Virus record (IMG/VR): IMGVR_UViG_3300010966_000080
Coordinates: 1 to 58,999 of that record
Direction: 5' to 3' (one strand)
DNA: 58,999 nt
Origin: a virus
Shown: positions 39,880-47,119 of the stretch, piece by piece
Layout: every line of letters begins with the position of its first letter
Numbering within the stretch: position 1 is the first letter of the stretch
The notes under the pieces: generated by a model
What the model saw: only the letters and a program-made list of their open reading frames with translations
Told to the model about the DNA's origin: nothing
The model's database searches: none
Position numbers and translations under genes: made by a program

Positions 39880-41243
39880 GCTGGAAGAAACAATTCGCGA
39901 AACTGGTCGGTGAGTTCGGTGAGGCGGCCGTCGCCCGCGTCAGCAAGACACTGCCGAGCAATGCGCCAGTGGCCGAGGCACGCGCCGCCGCCCGAGCGGC
40001 AGTCGCGGCCAAACCCAGTCTCGCTGTCAAGCCCGCCGCCGCCGCGCCGAGGCCCAAACCGGCCGCCGCCGCGAAGCCCAAACCAGCCGCGCTCAAAAAC
40101 GTGGCCGTCGCGCGCAAGCCCGCCGCGCCCGCTGTTATCAAGTCACGCTCGGGTACCCCGGCCGCCAACGCCGCCGACGTGCTGGCTGAGGCAGGCAACA
40201 AGGGCAAGAGGCAGTCCTACGCCGACTGGCGGGTCAAGAACCCCGAGAGCGGCACGATCATCGACATGTCGCGCCTGTCCGAGGTGCCGGGCGTCCCGCA
40301 GACGCAGATGGCACGCACGGTGCCGCCGCGAGGGCCGTCGGCCCGCATTGTCGAGGCGCTGGGGCGGCCCGAGGTGGCCAAGGGCATCAACGAGACGGTC
40401 GAGCGTGGCATCGAAGGTGGCGGCTTGCAGTGGTACAACACGGAGCCGCTGCGCGAGCGTGTGGCGGGCGCGCTCGGCGACGCCAATGTAGACGACAATT
40501 ACGCGCGGCTTATGGATCTCGTGGCCGCCACCAGCCCCCGCGCCCGAGTGCCTGACAACGTCCGCACCGCGTCCTACTACAACTACCTCATGTCGCAGGG
40601 CCTCCCCATCCCCGACAAGCCTGCGGCGGGTTACGGCTCTGTCGCGCAGGGCTTGCACACGCAGAACGTGCGCGGCATCGAAAGCGCGGGCGGGTGGGAC
40701 GTGTTCAAAAACCCGAAGCCTGCCAGCTTCTCCACGAACCTGCAGGGCAACCAGCAGAACGTGACTATCGACACCCACAACTTCCGTCTGCCGGGCATCC
40801 TCGCGCAGGATCCGCGCTTCCTCGCCACGTCCATCGTGCCTGAGAAGGGCGCGGCGCCCCTGCGCCCGCAGCAGTGGGTGAAGGAAGGCACGCTCGGCAT
40901 GGACGAGGCGCTGCAGCGCCCCGCGTACTGGGAAGCGAAGCCGAACCCCAACGAGTACGGGTATTACGAAAACTGGCAGCAGGAGCAGGCCAAAAAGATG
41001 GGCATCTCGCCCGCCCAGTACCAAGCCTCGATGTGGCTCGGTGGCGGCGAAGACACCGGCCTCGCGTCTGCGGCGGAGCCGTTTGTCGGCACCTTTGAAG
41101 CCCGCGTGCGTTACACAGCGGACCGCCTCGGCCTCGATCCTGACAAGGTCATGGAGCAGGTTTTGGCGGGGAAGATGCCGCTGCTCGCCCGTGGCGGTTC
41201 CGTCGAGGCGGACGAGTTGTCGGCGAAGTACGGGGCCGCGTGA
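39876..41243 (+). CDS. Internal virion protein with DNA-glycosylase-like (HhH) domain
   Basis: 455 aa. The basic Ala/Lys/Pro-rich N-terminal 90 residues look histone-like. Residues about 170-320 contain QWYNTEPLRERVAGALGDAN, LMDLVAATSPRARVPDNVRT and then NVTIDTHNFRLPG, resembling the VDTH segment of HhH-GPD glycosylases, where the Asp is catalytic. It may bind or repair phage DNA in the head or after ejection. It is the last gene of the plus-strand block; a convergent minus-strand gene ends 51 bases later. Confidence 0.6.
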   Translation: MSWKKQFAKLVGEFGEAAVARVSKTLPSNAPVAEARAAARAAVAAKPSLAVKPAAAAPRPKPAAAAKPKPAALKNVAVARKPAAPAVIKSRSGTPAANAADVLAEAGNKGKRQSYADWRVKNPESGTIIDMSRLSEVPGVPQTQMARTVPPRGPSARIVEALGRPEVAKGINETVERGIEGGGLQWYNTEPLRERVAGALGDANVDDNYARLMDLVAATSPRARVPDNVRTASYYNYLMSQGLPIPDKPAAGYGSVAQGLHTQNVRGIESAGGWDVFKNPKPASFSTNLQGNQQNVTIDTHNFRLPGILAQDPRFLATSIVPEKGAAPLRPQQWVKEGTLGMDEALQRPAYWEAKPNPNEYGYYENWQQEQAKKMGISPAQYQASMWLGGGEDTGLASAAEPFVGTFEARVRYTADRLGLDPDKVMEQVLAGKMPLLARGGSVEADELSAKYGAA

Positions 41244-41294
41244 CGATCTCAGGCACGGGCATTTGGCCCGCGTCCTCGAACGGCCCGCTGTACG

Positions 41295-41636
41295 TCACCG
41301 GCCCTCTCCCTTGGCCTCAGCCAGCAGCGCCGTGTAGGCGATAAGATCCTCGAAGCTGTCGGCGTGGTAGCCCCCTCGGGTGAAGCCGCGCACAGCCTTC
41401 AGTGTGGTCATGAACAGCCAGCCCTCGCTCTCGGTCAGGTCGCGGCCGGTGATGGCGTTGAACGCCGCCACGGTCTTGCCCATGGAGCGCTCGCCCTCCG
41501 GCGCGTCGTACGTCTTGCCGCGCTCGTGCATGTGCGCCGCCGCGCGGCCGAGCAGCTCCGGTGCCTTGACTGGCGGCTCCGGAACTACGGCCAGTGATAC
41601 GGCCTCTTCCAGCACGTGGTCTTCGGTATTGGTCAT
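41295..41636 (-). CDS. DUF6378 (MazG-like) protein
   Basis: 113 aa. HERGKTYDAPEGERSMGKTV, then AFNAITGRDLTESEGWLFM and YHADSFEDLIAYTALLAEAK fit DUF6378 proteins, short helical proteins near phage replication genes. The start was set at the ATG that overlaps the upstream helicase stop (ATGA at 41633-41636). A nucleotide-hydrolase-like (MazG) role is sometimes suggested for this fold; not shown here. Confidence 0.75.
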   Translation of the reverse strand: MTNTEDHVLEEAVSLAVVPEPPVKAPELLGRAAAHMHERGKTYDAPEGERSMGKTVAAFNAITGRDLTESEGWLFMTTLKAVRGFTRGGYHADSFEDLIAYTALLAEAKGEGR

Positions 41637-42997
41637 GTCTGTTTCCTTCGTTTCAACGCCTCGAGCAATACGTCTTGGACGCTGCGCTTCGAGGCCAGTC
41701 GCTCCAGCACCACCTCGTCGACCGTGTCGCGGGTGATGATCGGGTACACGAGGCAGGGCCGGTCGTGGCCTGCCTGCTTCTGGCGCATCGGCCCGATGCG
41801 CTCGATGATCTGCAGGTACTCCTCGAGGTTCCAGTTCACGCCGAAAAAGGCGAGGATGTTGCCCCCGTCGGCGAGGTTCAATCCGTGTCCCGCCGACGCA
41901 GGGTGAGCGAATAGTAGCGAGATTTTCCCGGCATTCCACTCCCTGATCGTATTAGGGTCAGCGTCCAACACCCGGCCTTTAGGGTAACGATCCCGTAGGC
42001 GTTGCAGATCATGTTTGAAGTGATAGGCCACGAGCACAGGCGCGCCATTCGCCTCTTCAATGACGCTGTCGAGCGCCGCCAGCTTGGCATCGTGTACGGC
42101 CTCCCAGTTGCCTTCGTCGTCGATGTACATCGCCCCGTTGGCGAGCTGCAAACACTTCTGCGTCTTGACCGCCGCATTGACCGCCTCGACGCCCGCCTCC
42201 TCGAGCTCCGCGTACATGTTGTCTTCCATGTCGCGGTAGAGCGCGCGGGCCTTGGGCGGCAGCTCGACCAGCAGCGGGTTGACCAGCGGCTGCTCGACGT
42301 CGAGGCCCTTGACGGTCAGGCAGACGTCGCGGAGCAGATCCTGCACCTCGCCCTGCGTGTGGGCGTACGGCTCCAAGCTGAAGCCGTCGTAGCCCTTGCG
42401 GAACCAGCGCTCAGTGAAGGCGCTGAATGTCCGGCCCAGCCGCTGCCCCTTGTCGATGAACCACGCCTGCCCCCACAAATCTTTCACGCCATTCGGCGCG
42501 GGCGTCCCTGTCAGGCCGATGAAGCGGCTGCCGGGCGCGTGGGCCACCTTGCCCAGCGCGGACGCCCTCGCGCCGCCCTGCCGGATCCGGAAGGACTTCA
42601 GGCGGGTGACCTCGTCGGCGATGATCGTCTTGAACGGCCACTCGCCGACGGCCGCGCACAGCCAACTGAGGTTGTCGTAATTGGTCGTGTAGATGTCGGC
42701 CTCTTGCGCCAGCGCCCGCTCTCGCTGCTTGGGCGTGCCGGTGATCACGGACACGCGCAGACCCTGCAGGTGCGCCCACTTGGTCACCTCCTCGGGCCAC
42801 GTCGAGCGCGCCACGCGCAGCGGCGCGAGCACCAGCACGGGGTAGATGTCCTCGACCACGCTCAGGCGCTCGAGGGCCGTCAGGGTCGAGACCGTCTTAC
42901 CGCCGCCCATGGGCGCCCAGACCATGCCGCGCCGGGTGGCGCAGATGAAGTCGATCACCTCTTCCTGATAGTCGTGGGGCGTGAAGGTGCGGGTCAC
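41633..42997 (-). CDS. DEAD/SNF2-like helicase
   Basis: 454 aa from a GTG that overlaps the preceding stop (GTGA); a longer start at 43024 lacks a Shine-Dalgarno sequence. Walker A is GMVWAPMGGGKTVSTLTAL and motif II is IIADEVTRLKS (DEVT). Further motifs are FIGLTGTPAPNGVKDLWGQA (III) and ERIGPMRQKQAGHDRPCLVY (VI-like, Q-R region). This arrangement fits phage SNF2/DEAD superfamily 2 helicases encoded next to VRR-NUC and DNA polymerase genes. It probably remodels DNA during replication or recombination. Confidence 0.88.
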   Translation of the reverse strand: MTRTFTPHDYQEEVIDFICATRRGMVWAPMGGGKTVSTLTALERLSVVEDIYPVLVLAPLRVARSTWPEEVTKWAHLQGLRVSVITGTPKQRERALAQEADIYTTNYDNLSWLCAAVGEWPFKTIIADEVTRLKSFRIRQGGARASALGKVAHAPGSRFIGLTGTPAPNGVKDLWGQAWFIDKGQRLGRTFSAFTERWFRKGYDGFSLEPYAHTQGEVQDLLRDVCLTVKGLDVEQPLVNPLLVELPPKARALYRDMEDNMYAELEEAGVEAVNAAVKTQKCLQLANGAMYIDDEGNWEAVHDAKLAALDSVIEEANGAPVLVAYHFKHDLQRLRDRYPKGRVLDADPNTIREWNAGKISLLFAHPASAGHGLNLADGGNILAFFGVNWNLEEYLQIIERIGPMRQKQAGHDRPCLVYPIITRDTVDEVVLERLASKRSVQDVLLEALKRRKQT

Positions 42998-43173
42998 TCG
43001 CAGCCCTCGCACATGTGCAGCCACTCGCCGCAGTCCAGCACGGCGCGACCGCCCTGCCGCTTGAAGTCGGCGAGGGCGTCGTGGAAGTCGTCGGTCTCGG
43101 CCTCATACTCCTCGCCGCACGCGTCACAGGTGAAGGTGATCGTCTCGTCTCGGTGGTTGCGTTTGTGGCTCAT
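42994..43173 (-). CDS. Small zinc-ribbon protein
   Basis: 59 aa, MSHKRNHRDETITFTCDACG, then EEYEAETDDFHDALADFKRQ, ending WLHMCEGCE. Two CxxC pairs 36 residues apart form a probable zinc ribbon. The ATG at 43173 was chosen for its Shine-Dalgarno sequence (GAAAGGATAGGC) despite the longer open frame. Similar small zinc proteins are common in phage early regions; function unknown. Confidence 0.65.
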   Translation of the reverse strand: MSHKRNHRDETITFTCDACGEEYEAETDDFHDALADFKRQGGRAVLDCGEWLHMCEGCE

Positions 43174-43175
43174 GC

Positions 43176-43337
43176 CTATCCTTTCACAATGACGAGGCTG
43201 CCGCTGGCCTCGGCGCAGGCGAGCGCGAGGGCCTTGTCGCGTGATAGGCCTGCGGAGATGAAGCGCTGGGCGCGGGTCTCGATCTCGTCGGCGATGGCGA
43301 AAGCGATGGCCTTGAGTTCCTGTGGGGTCTTGCTCAT
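43176..43337 (-). CDS. Small hypothetical protein after early promoter B
   Basis: 53 aa, MSKTPQELKAIAFAIADEIE, then TRAQRFISAGLSRDKALALA and a short tail. Helical, no domain. It follows the early cassette at 43350-43393 with GGAGTACCCCA before the ATG, and ends 2 bases before the next start. Confidence 0.65.
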   Translation of the reverse strand: MSKTPQELKAIAFAIADEIETRAQRFISAGLSRDKALALACAEASGSLVIVKG

Positions 43338-43349
43338 TGGGGTACTCCT

Positions 43350-43393
43350 CGTTGCTGATGAGCCTCCCTAGCCCATGCAATCGGGGGTTGCAA
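43350..43393 (-). promoter_or_regulatory. Early promoter/leader cassette, copy B
   Basis: -35 TTGCAA (43388-43393), 17-base spacer, -10-like TAGGGA (43365-43370), then 3 bases later TCATCAGCAACG (43350-43361). It drives the small genes, helicase and DUF6378 gene downstream. The -10 box is poor by host standards, unlike copies A and D. Confidence 0.65.
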
Positions 43394-43402
43394 GCATTTA
43401 AA

Positions 43403-43972
43403 TCAGCGCGACGCGATTTGTTTTTTCGCGCGTCGCGTGAGGCCTTTAGCGAAGCGGTGTTTTCCCGGCAGTTTCAATTGCACGAAGCCCAACGCTTCTA
43501 TTTCGGCTCTGCGCAGTGCTTTCTTGCCAGAATGAAACGCGCGGCGGGAGACAACAGCCCCGGAGGCGCTGCGGTACGCTCTATTCTCTTCGCACTGGCC
43601 TAAGTGCTTCCAACTCGCCGCGCGATAAACGCCCCCAAGGTGGCCGACATTAGGATCGGCGTATGAGACCAGCGCCTCCACTTCCGGGTGCATTGTTCGG
43701 AACAGGCGCGTGGTAGCGCAGAGTGCTTGGGTAAGCAGATTAGGGGCGTGGCTGTCCGGTGCCCACAAGCGGGAGAGTTCCCAGACCACGTTGTCGCGCC
43801 CAAGCAACCAACGGCTTATGTTCTTGTTTGCGGGTATCGAAAACACAACGATGACCGGCCCGTACAGTATGTAGACGGACTTCCCGCTGGGTACGCTCTT
43901 CGTGTAATGGTTGGCTTCTATCACAGCGCGAGCGGTGTCGCGCTCGACCCCGACTGCGTGCGCGGCGATCAT
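43403..43972 (-). CDS. mom: Mom-like DNA adenine modification protein (GNAT fold)
   Basis: 189 aa. ARAVIEANHYTKSVPSGKSV, then RDNVVWELSRLWAPDSHAPN, VEALVSYADPNVGHLGGVYR and ALGFVQLKLPGKHRFAKGL match the Mom family. In phage Mu, Mom converts adenine to N6-carbamoylmethyl-adenine, protecting DNA from many restriction enzymes. The NHY, WELSR and YADPNxGHxGGxYRAASW motifs are all present. It is coupled to the upstream 45-aa gene. A hairpin (CGCGACGCG at 43407, CGCGTCGCG at 43429) overlaps its 3' end and may end transcription. Confidence 0.82.
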   Translation of the reverse strand: MIAAHAVGVERDTARAVIEANHYTKSVPSGKSVYILYGPVIVVFSIPANKNISRWLLGRDNVVWELSRLWAPDSHAPNLLTQALCATTRLFRTMHPEVEALVSYADPNVGHLGGVYRAASWKHLGQCEENRAYRSASGAVVSRRAFHSGKKALRRAEIEALGFVQLKLPGKHRFAKGLTRRAKKQIASR

Positions 43973-44106
43973 CGCTGTGCCGCTATGACAGCAGCGCGGA
44001 GGGCAGAAGCCACGACAGCATCGGCGTGCGAGAGCGGCAACCTGTCCAACAACGCTGCGGCTTTTCTGGCGGCGTTTATGAGCTGTTCTTCTGCTTTAGG
44101 CGACAT
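43969..44106 (-). CDS. Small hypothetical protein before mom-like gene
   Basis: 45 aa, MSPKAEEQLINAARKAAALL, then DRLPLSHADAVVASALRAAV. Helical. The start follows the early cassette (GGAGTACCTGAC before ATG), and the stop overlaps the mom-like ATG (ATGA). It lacks the zinc ligands of Mu Com, so it is not an obvious Com-type activator. Function unknown. Confidence 0.6.
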   Translation of the reverse strand: MSPKAEEQLINAARKAAALLDRLPLSHADAVVASALRAAVIAAQR

Positions 44107-44122
44107 GTCAGGTACTCCAGTG

Positions 44123-44166
44123 CGTTGCTGATGACCCCTCCTAGCCAATGCAATCAGGGGTTGCAA
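44123..44166 (-). promoter_or_regulatory. Early promoter/leader cassette, copy C
   Basis: -35 TTGCAA (44161-44166), 17-base spacer, -10-like TAGGAG (44138-44143), 3 bases, then TCATCAGCAACG (44123-44134). The -35 box and spacer lie inside the last codons of the VRR-NUC gene, so promoter and coding sequence overlap. It drives the 45-aa and mom-like genes. Confidence 0.65.
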
Positions 44167-44449
44167 GCCCCTTTCTCACCAATTCGACGATTTCTTCGAT
44201 CTCTTCGACTGTCCGCACGATAAACACGGGGAACTGCGCCTCGCGCATGCGCTCGATCTCGCGCTGCTGGTGGCCGCTCAGCCGATCCCCGTCCGCCTTG
44301 ATCTCGACGAAGGCGGCGCGCGGCCACTCCCACCAAATGAAGCAGTCAGGGCAGCCCCGGCGGCCCTCCCAGCGGACCTTGCGGTATTGGCCACCACTGC
44401 CCTGCACGAGGCGCTTCAACCGGTCCTGTAGCTTGCCTGCGGGGGTCAT
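44141..44449 (-). CDS. VRR-NUC domain nuclease
   Basis: 102 aa. QYRKVRWEGRRGCPDCFIWW, then AAFVEIKADGDRLSGHQQRE and FPVFIVRTVEEIEEIV fit stand-alone VRR-NUC nucleases (G-x-PD...E-x-K...Q). The conserved Asp of CPDC, EIK and the Gln of HQQRE are present. Such proteins cut branched DNA and pair with helicases in phage replication modules. The start overlaps the upstream HNH gene stop. Confidence 0.88.
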   Translation of the reverse strand: MTPAGKLQDRLKRLVQGSGGQYRKVRWEGRRGCPDCFIWWEWPRAAFVEIKADGDRLSGHQQREIERMREAQFPVFIVRTVEEIEEIVELVRKGLATPDCIG

Positions 44450-44967
44450 AGCAGCCTCGCAAACTCTTTGGCGTACCGCCTCGCGCCCTCGGCGTAGGCT
44501 GCGGCGGCCTCCTCGGTGGTGTCGTAGTGGCCGAGAAAAACCCCTCTACGGTTGTGGCTTATCGTTGCTCGCCACCGGCGGGCGGCTTTATCCCAGCATA
44601 CGCCCTTGAAACCGGATTTATTTCTTCGGGAAAGCTTGGCGTTGTACTGATTTTGCTTATTCGTCGCCAATCTGAGATTCGCCCAAGCGTTGTTGTGGGC
44701 GTTACCATCTCGGTGGTCGACATCACCCTCGGGCCAACATCCGGTAACAAAGAGCCAAGCAAGCCGATGGAGCTTATAATGCCTCCCCCCGATTTTTACC
44801 GACCGGCACCTCGGCGAGTTGTTACCGGCCTCGGATCCCGCGTATACAGCGTTCCAAGTGCTGCAGGCACGGTCCGAGGAAAAATGGCTTCGGGGGCGAC
44901 GGTGCCAAGTAAACACACCTGTCTCCGCGTCATAGGTCAAGCAAGTGCTGGCATATTCTAAGTCCAC
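44446..44967 (-). CDS. HNH endonuclease with AP2 domain (homing endonuclease)
   Basis: 173 aa. HNH core: YKLHRLAWLFVTGCWPEGDV, then DHRDGNAHNNAWANLRLAT. A DNA-binding AP2-like C-terminus follows: SGFKGVCWDKAARRWRATIS, then FLGHYDTTEEAAAAYAEGAR. This is a typical free-standing homing endonuclease, inserted between DNA polymerase and VRR-NUC genes. Its stop overlaps the VRR-NUC start. Base composition looks lower in GC than its surroundings, consistent with transfer. Confidence 0.88.
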   Translation of the reverse strand: MDLEYASTCLTYDAETGVFTWHRRPRSHFSSDRACSTWNAVYAGSEAGNNSPRCRSVKIGGRHYKLHRLAWLFVTGCWPEGDVDHRDGNAHNNAWANLRLATNKQNQYNAKLSRRNKSGFKGVCWDKAARRWRATISHNRRGVFLGHYDTTEEAAAAYAEGARRYAKEFARLL

Positions 44968-44976
44968 AATAGACCT

Positions 44977-46962
44977 CTACTTCCTGTACCTGTCTGTTTC
45001 CATACCATCGGCGGCCAGCGGTATGCCCGGCGCCCACGGCACCTCGGTGGACATCATGGAGGCCAGCGCTTCGAAGGTGAAGTCGGGGCTGTCAGGAACC
45101 TCGCACACGAGCTCGTCGTGGACCCGCAAAACTACCGGGTACCCAGAGAGGCTCGCCCTTCGGAACCCCCGCATAAACACATCGCGGCTGGCCGCTTGGC
45201 AGGCCTGCTCAAAGAACTTGCCTCCGTAGGTGTCTACCCGCTGCCATTTACGCGTGTACTGATTTACACCCTCGTATGTAAGCGACCCGCTTTCGCTGAT
45301 AGCGGGGCGACAGTAGCTGATGAAGCGACCGCTAGGCAGCCGCATGCGCAGCCAGAAAATACCGCCAGCGTCCGTTATGGTATCAAACCGAAGGACACCC
45401 CTTACGTCGAAGCTCTCGCCCGGAGAGCGCAGCGCGGACCTAGCGGCACCCTCCAGATCGTACCACATAGATTTTATTGCAGGGTGCGCCTTGCGCCACG
45501 CCTGCACGATAGCTCCTATTTCCTCGTCAGACAGGGTGTCCGCAAGCGCCCCCGCCATAGCGCGGAAAGCACCGACGCCGCCCTGATACTGCAGGCTCAG
45601 CTCCTGCACCTTACCGATCTGACGCATGCTGCCATCGCCGTGCTTCTTGTTGTGGAGCACGTCCTCGATAGTCACGCCGAACGACCGGGCATATGCGACG
45701 ACGTACAGGTCGGCGCCCTCCCCCCTGTCAAAGGCGCGGAAAGCCTTCAACTTCCATTCCTCGCTAGCTAGCCATGCGGCCATGCGCCCCTCGATGTTAG
45801 ACAAGTCTGCCACGACAAACTTGCAGCCTTTGGTAGGAACAAGTACGCCTCGCACAGCGCTGGCGCAAAGTTGGCTCACGTTGTCAAACAGTAGGTCTTC
45901 GCAGTCCAGTTTCATGGCCTCGATGCCAAGAGCTATTTTCTCATAAGGCATTGAACTTCTTGGCAAGTTTTGCGGCTGGAAGATTTTTCCGCTATCGCGA
46001 CCTGTACGCCCCGCCCCGCAGAACTGGATGATGCCTCGCAACCGACCATCACTCGAAACCGCATCTAAGAGCGTCTTGTACTTAGCCGGGGAGGTTGCGG
46101 CGGCCTGCTGCCGTATCTCCAAAAGCTCTCTCGCTTCGGGCGTGAGATTTTGCGATGTGAGCATCTTGCTTACTGTGGCCCCCCGAAGATCCGATACGTC
46201 TACACCCAAATCGGCCTGAAGGTGGCCGAGCAGGGCTCCTCGCTGCGTGGCCGAGCCAACCGCTCCCGAGGTCAGAACGTTCGCACGAGCGGCCAGAGAT
46301 CGCGTAGCTCGTTCAAAAGCTCGGAGAGCGGATCGTGCGAGTTCAGTATCGACGGCGATACCACTGTCTGCAGCTCCTTGGTCAAGTCGCCAGAGTTGGC
46401 GCTCACCGTCAGTATAATTCCATCGTGGGAGACGTCCGCGTACGCCTCGCATAGCGTCCACATCGAGCCGGGCGTATTCGATGAAGCGCTGCCACTCATC
46501 CGGGTGTGTCTCTCTCGTCGCGCGCCGCAGCTTCATCTTCGCAGGGCGGGGCTTGCTGAAGATGTTTATCAGCTTCTTGCCGTCTTTGTCTTTAGCCTTG
46601 TCCACCGGCACGCCCAACACGTCGCACAACACACCCAGAGAGCCGGGCAGGCTGTGCTGCAGCGCGATCACCATGGTGTCAGTGATTTTATCCACAGGAA
46701 TAATTACGCCACGGTGGCGCAGCACCGTGCGGTCGAATGCGGAGTTGTGGATAACTACTTCGTCGGCACTGTCGATCATGTGCTGCAACGAGGCCAACTG
46801 GCTTCCGCGCGTTTCGGGGTCCGAGGTGTCCCAGACCACCACTGGCTCGTCATCGACGGCCAGCGCGACGAGCAACACCTCGGCGTTCTCGGCGTAGCGG
46901 TGCGCGCCGTTCTTGATCGGCGTCTCGCAAAAGGTTTCAAGGTCGAGATAAAGTGTAAGCAC
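44977..46962 (-). CDS. Family A DNA polymerase with 3'-5' exonuclease
   Basis: 661 aa from a GTG whose Shine-Dalgarno sequence (AACGGAGGAGCGACC) is strong; a longer frame starts at 47037. Exonuclease motifs: YLDLETFCETP, VIHNSAFDRTVL and EYARLDVDAM. Polymerase motif A is VVADLSNIEGRMAAW, motif B is RQIGKVQELSLQYQGG and motif C is RVHDELVCEV. Motif B has the QYQGG variant common in phage enzymes. This is the replicative polymerase, working with the primase-helicase encoded upstream. Its leader can form the hairpins at 46963-47037, which may control translation. Codons use more A/T than in structural genes. Confidence 0.92.
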   Translation of the reverse strand: MLTLYLDLETFCETPIKNGAHRYAENAEVLLVALAVDDEPVVVWDTSDPETRGSQLASLQHMIDSADEVVIHNSAFDRTVLRHRGVIIPVDKITDTMVIALQHSLPGSLGVLCDVLGVPVDKAKDKDGKKLINIFSKPRPAKMKLRRATRETHPDEWQRFIEYARLDVDAMRGVRGRLPRWNYTDGERQLWRLDQGAADSGIAVDTELARSALRAFERATRSLAARANVLTSGAVGSATQRGALLGHLQADLGVDVSDLRGATVSKMLTSQNLTPEARELLEIRQQAAATSPAKYKTLLDAVSSDGRLRGIIQFCGAGRTGRDSGKIFQPQNLPRSSMPYEKIALGIEAMKLDCEDLLFDNVSQLCASAVRGVLVPTKGCKFVVADLSNIEGRMAAWLASEEWKLKAFRAFDRGEGADLYVVAYARSFGVTIEDVLHNKKHGDGSMRQIGKVQELSLQYQGGVGAFRAMAGALADTLSDEEIGAIVQAWRKAHPAIKSMWYDLEGAARSALRSPGESFDVRGVLRFDTITDAGGIFWLRMRLPSGRFISYCRPAISESGSLTYEGVNQYTRKWQRVDTYGGKFFEQACQAASRDVFMRGFRRASLSGYPVVLRVHDELVCEVPDSPDFTFEALASMMSTEVPWAPGIPLAADGMETDRYRK

Positions 46963-47037
46963 GGTCGCTCCTCCGTTCAGGAAGAGTGCGCGAGAGTTAT
47001 CAGCAACGGAGGAGCGAACCCACGTTCTCTCGCGCAC
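46963..47037 (-). promoter_or_regulatory. DNA polymerase leader with SD-sequestering and interleaved stems
   Basis: In the mRNA, GGTTCGCTCCTCCGTT (complement of 47005-47020) can pair with the polymerase ribosome-binding site AACGGAGGAGCGACC (46963-46977): 15 pairs with a one-base bulge, ending right at the GTG. A second perfect 11-bp stem, GTGCGCGAGAG (47027-47037) with CTCTCGCGCAC (46986-46996), has one arm between the arms of the first. The order is that of a pseudoknot or of two alternative folds. The 5' arm lies in the same sequence as an inverted copy of the CAGCAACG element. Confidence 0.65.
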
Positions 47038-47055
47038 CCTACCTGAAAGGAGGGA

Positions 47056-47101
47056 CGCACCAGCCTAGCAAACATCGCCGGAAGGGCAAAGTGCTGGTGC
47101 G
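47056..47101 (-). terminator. Inverted repeat upstream of polymerase leader
   Basis: CGCACCAGC (47056-47064) and GCTGGTGCG (47093-47101) can form a 9-bp stem with a 28-base loop, 19 bases downstream (in transcription) of the GapR-like gene. There is no T-run, so it may be an attenuator, processing site or part of the leader structure rather than a terminator. Confidence 0.35.
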
Positions 47102-47119
47102 CCCCAAATAGACCGCCTG

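Noticed and set aside
41244-41294. Bidirectional terminator between convergent late and early blocks
   Set aside because: Only a very short GGGC-ATTT-GCCC-like dyad is present; no stem strong enough to call.
42994-43173. Com-type translational activator of the mom-like gene
   Set aside because: Two CxxC pairs are present, but the sequence resembles generic small phage zinc proteins, and it lies downstream in a different transcription unit with its own promoter cassette.
43407-43437. Rho-independent terminator after the mom-like gene
   Set aside because: The 9-bp stem is real, but it overlaps the coding end and no T-run follows on the minus strand; kept only as a note in the gene entry.
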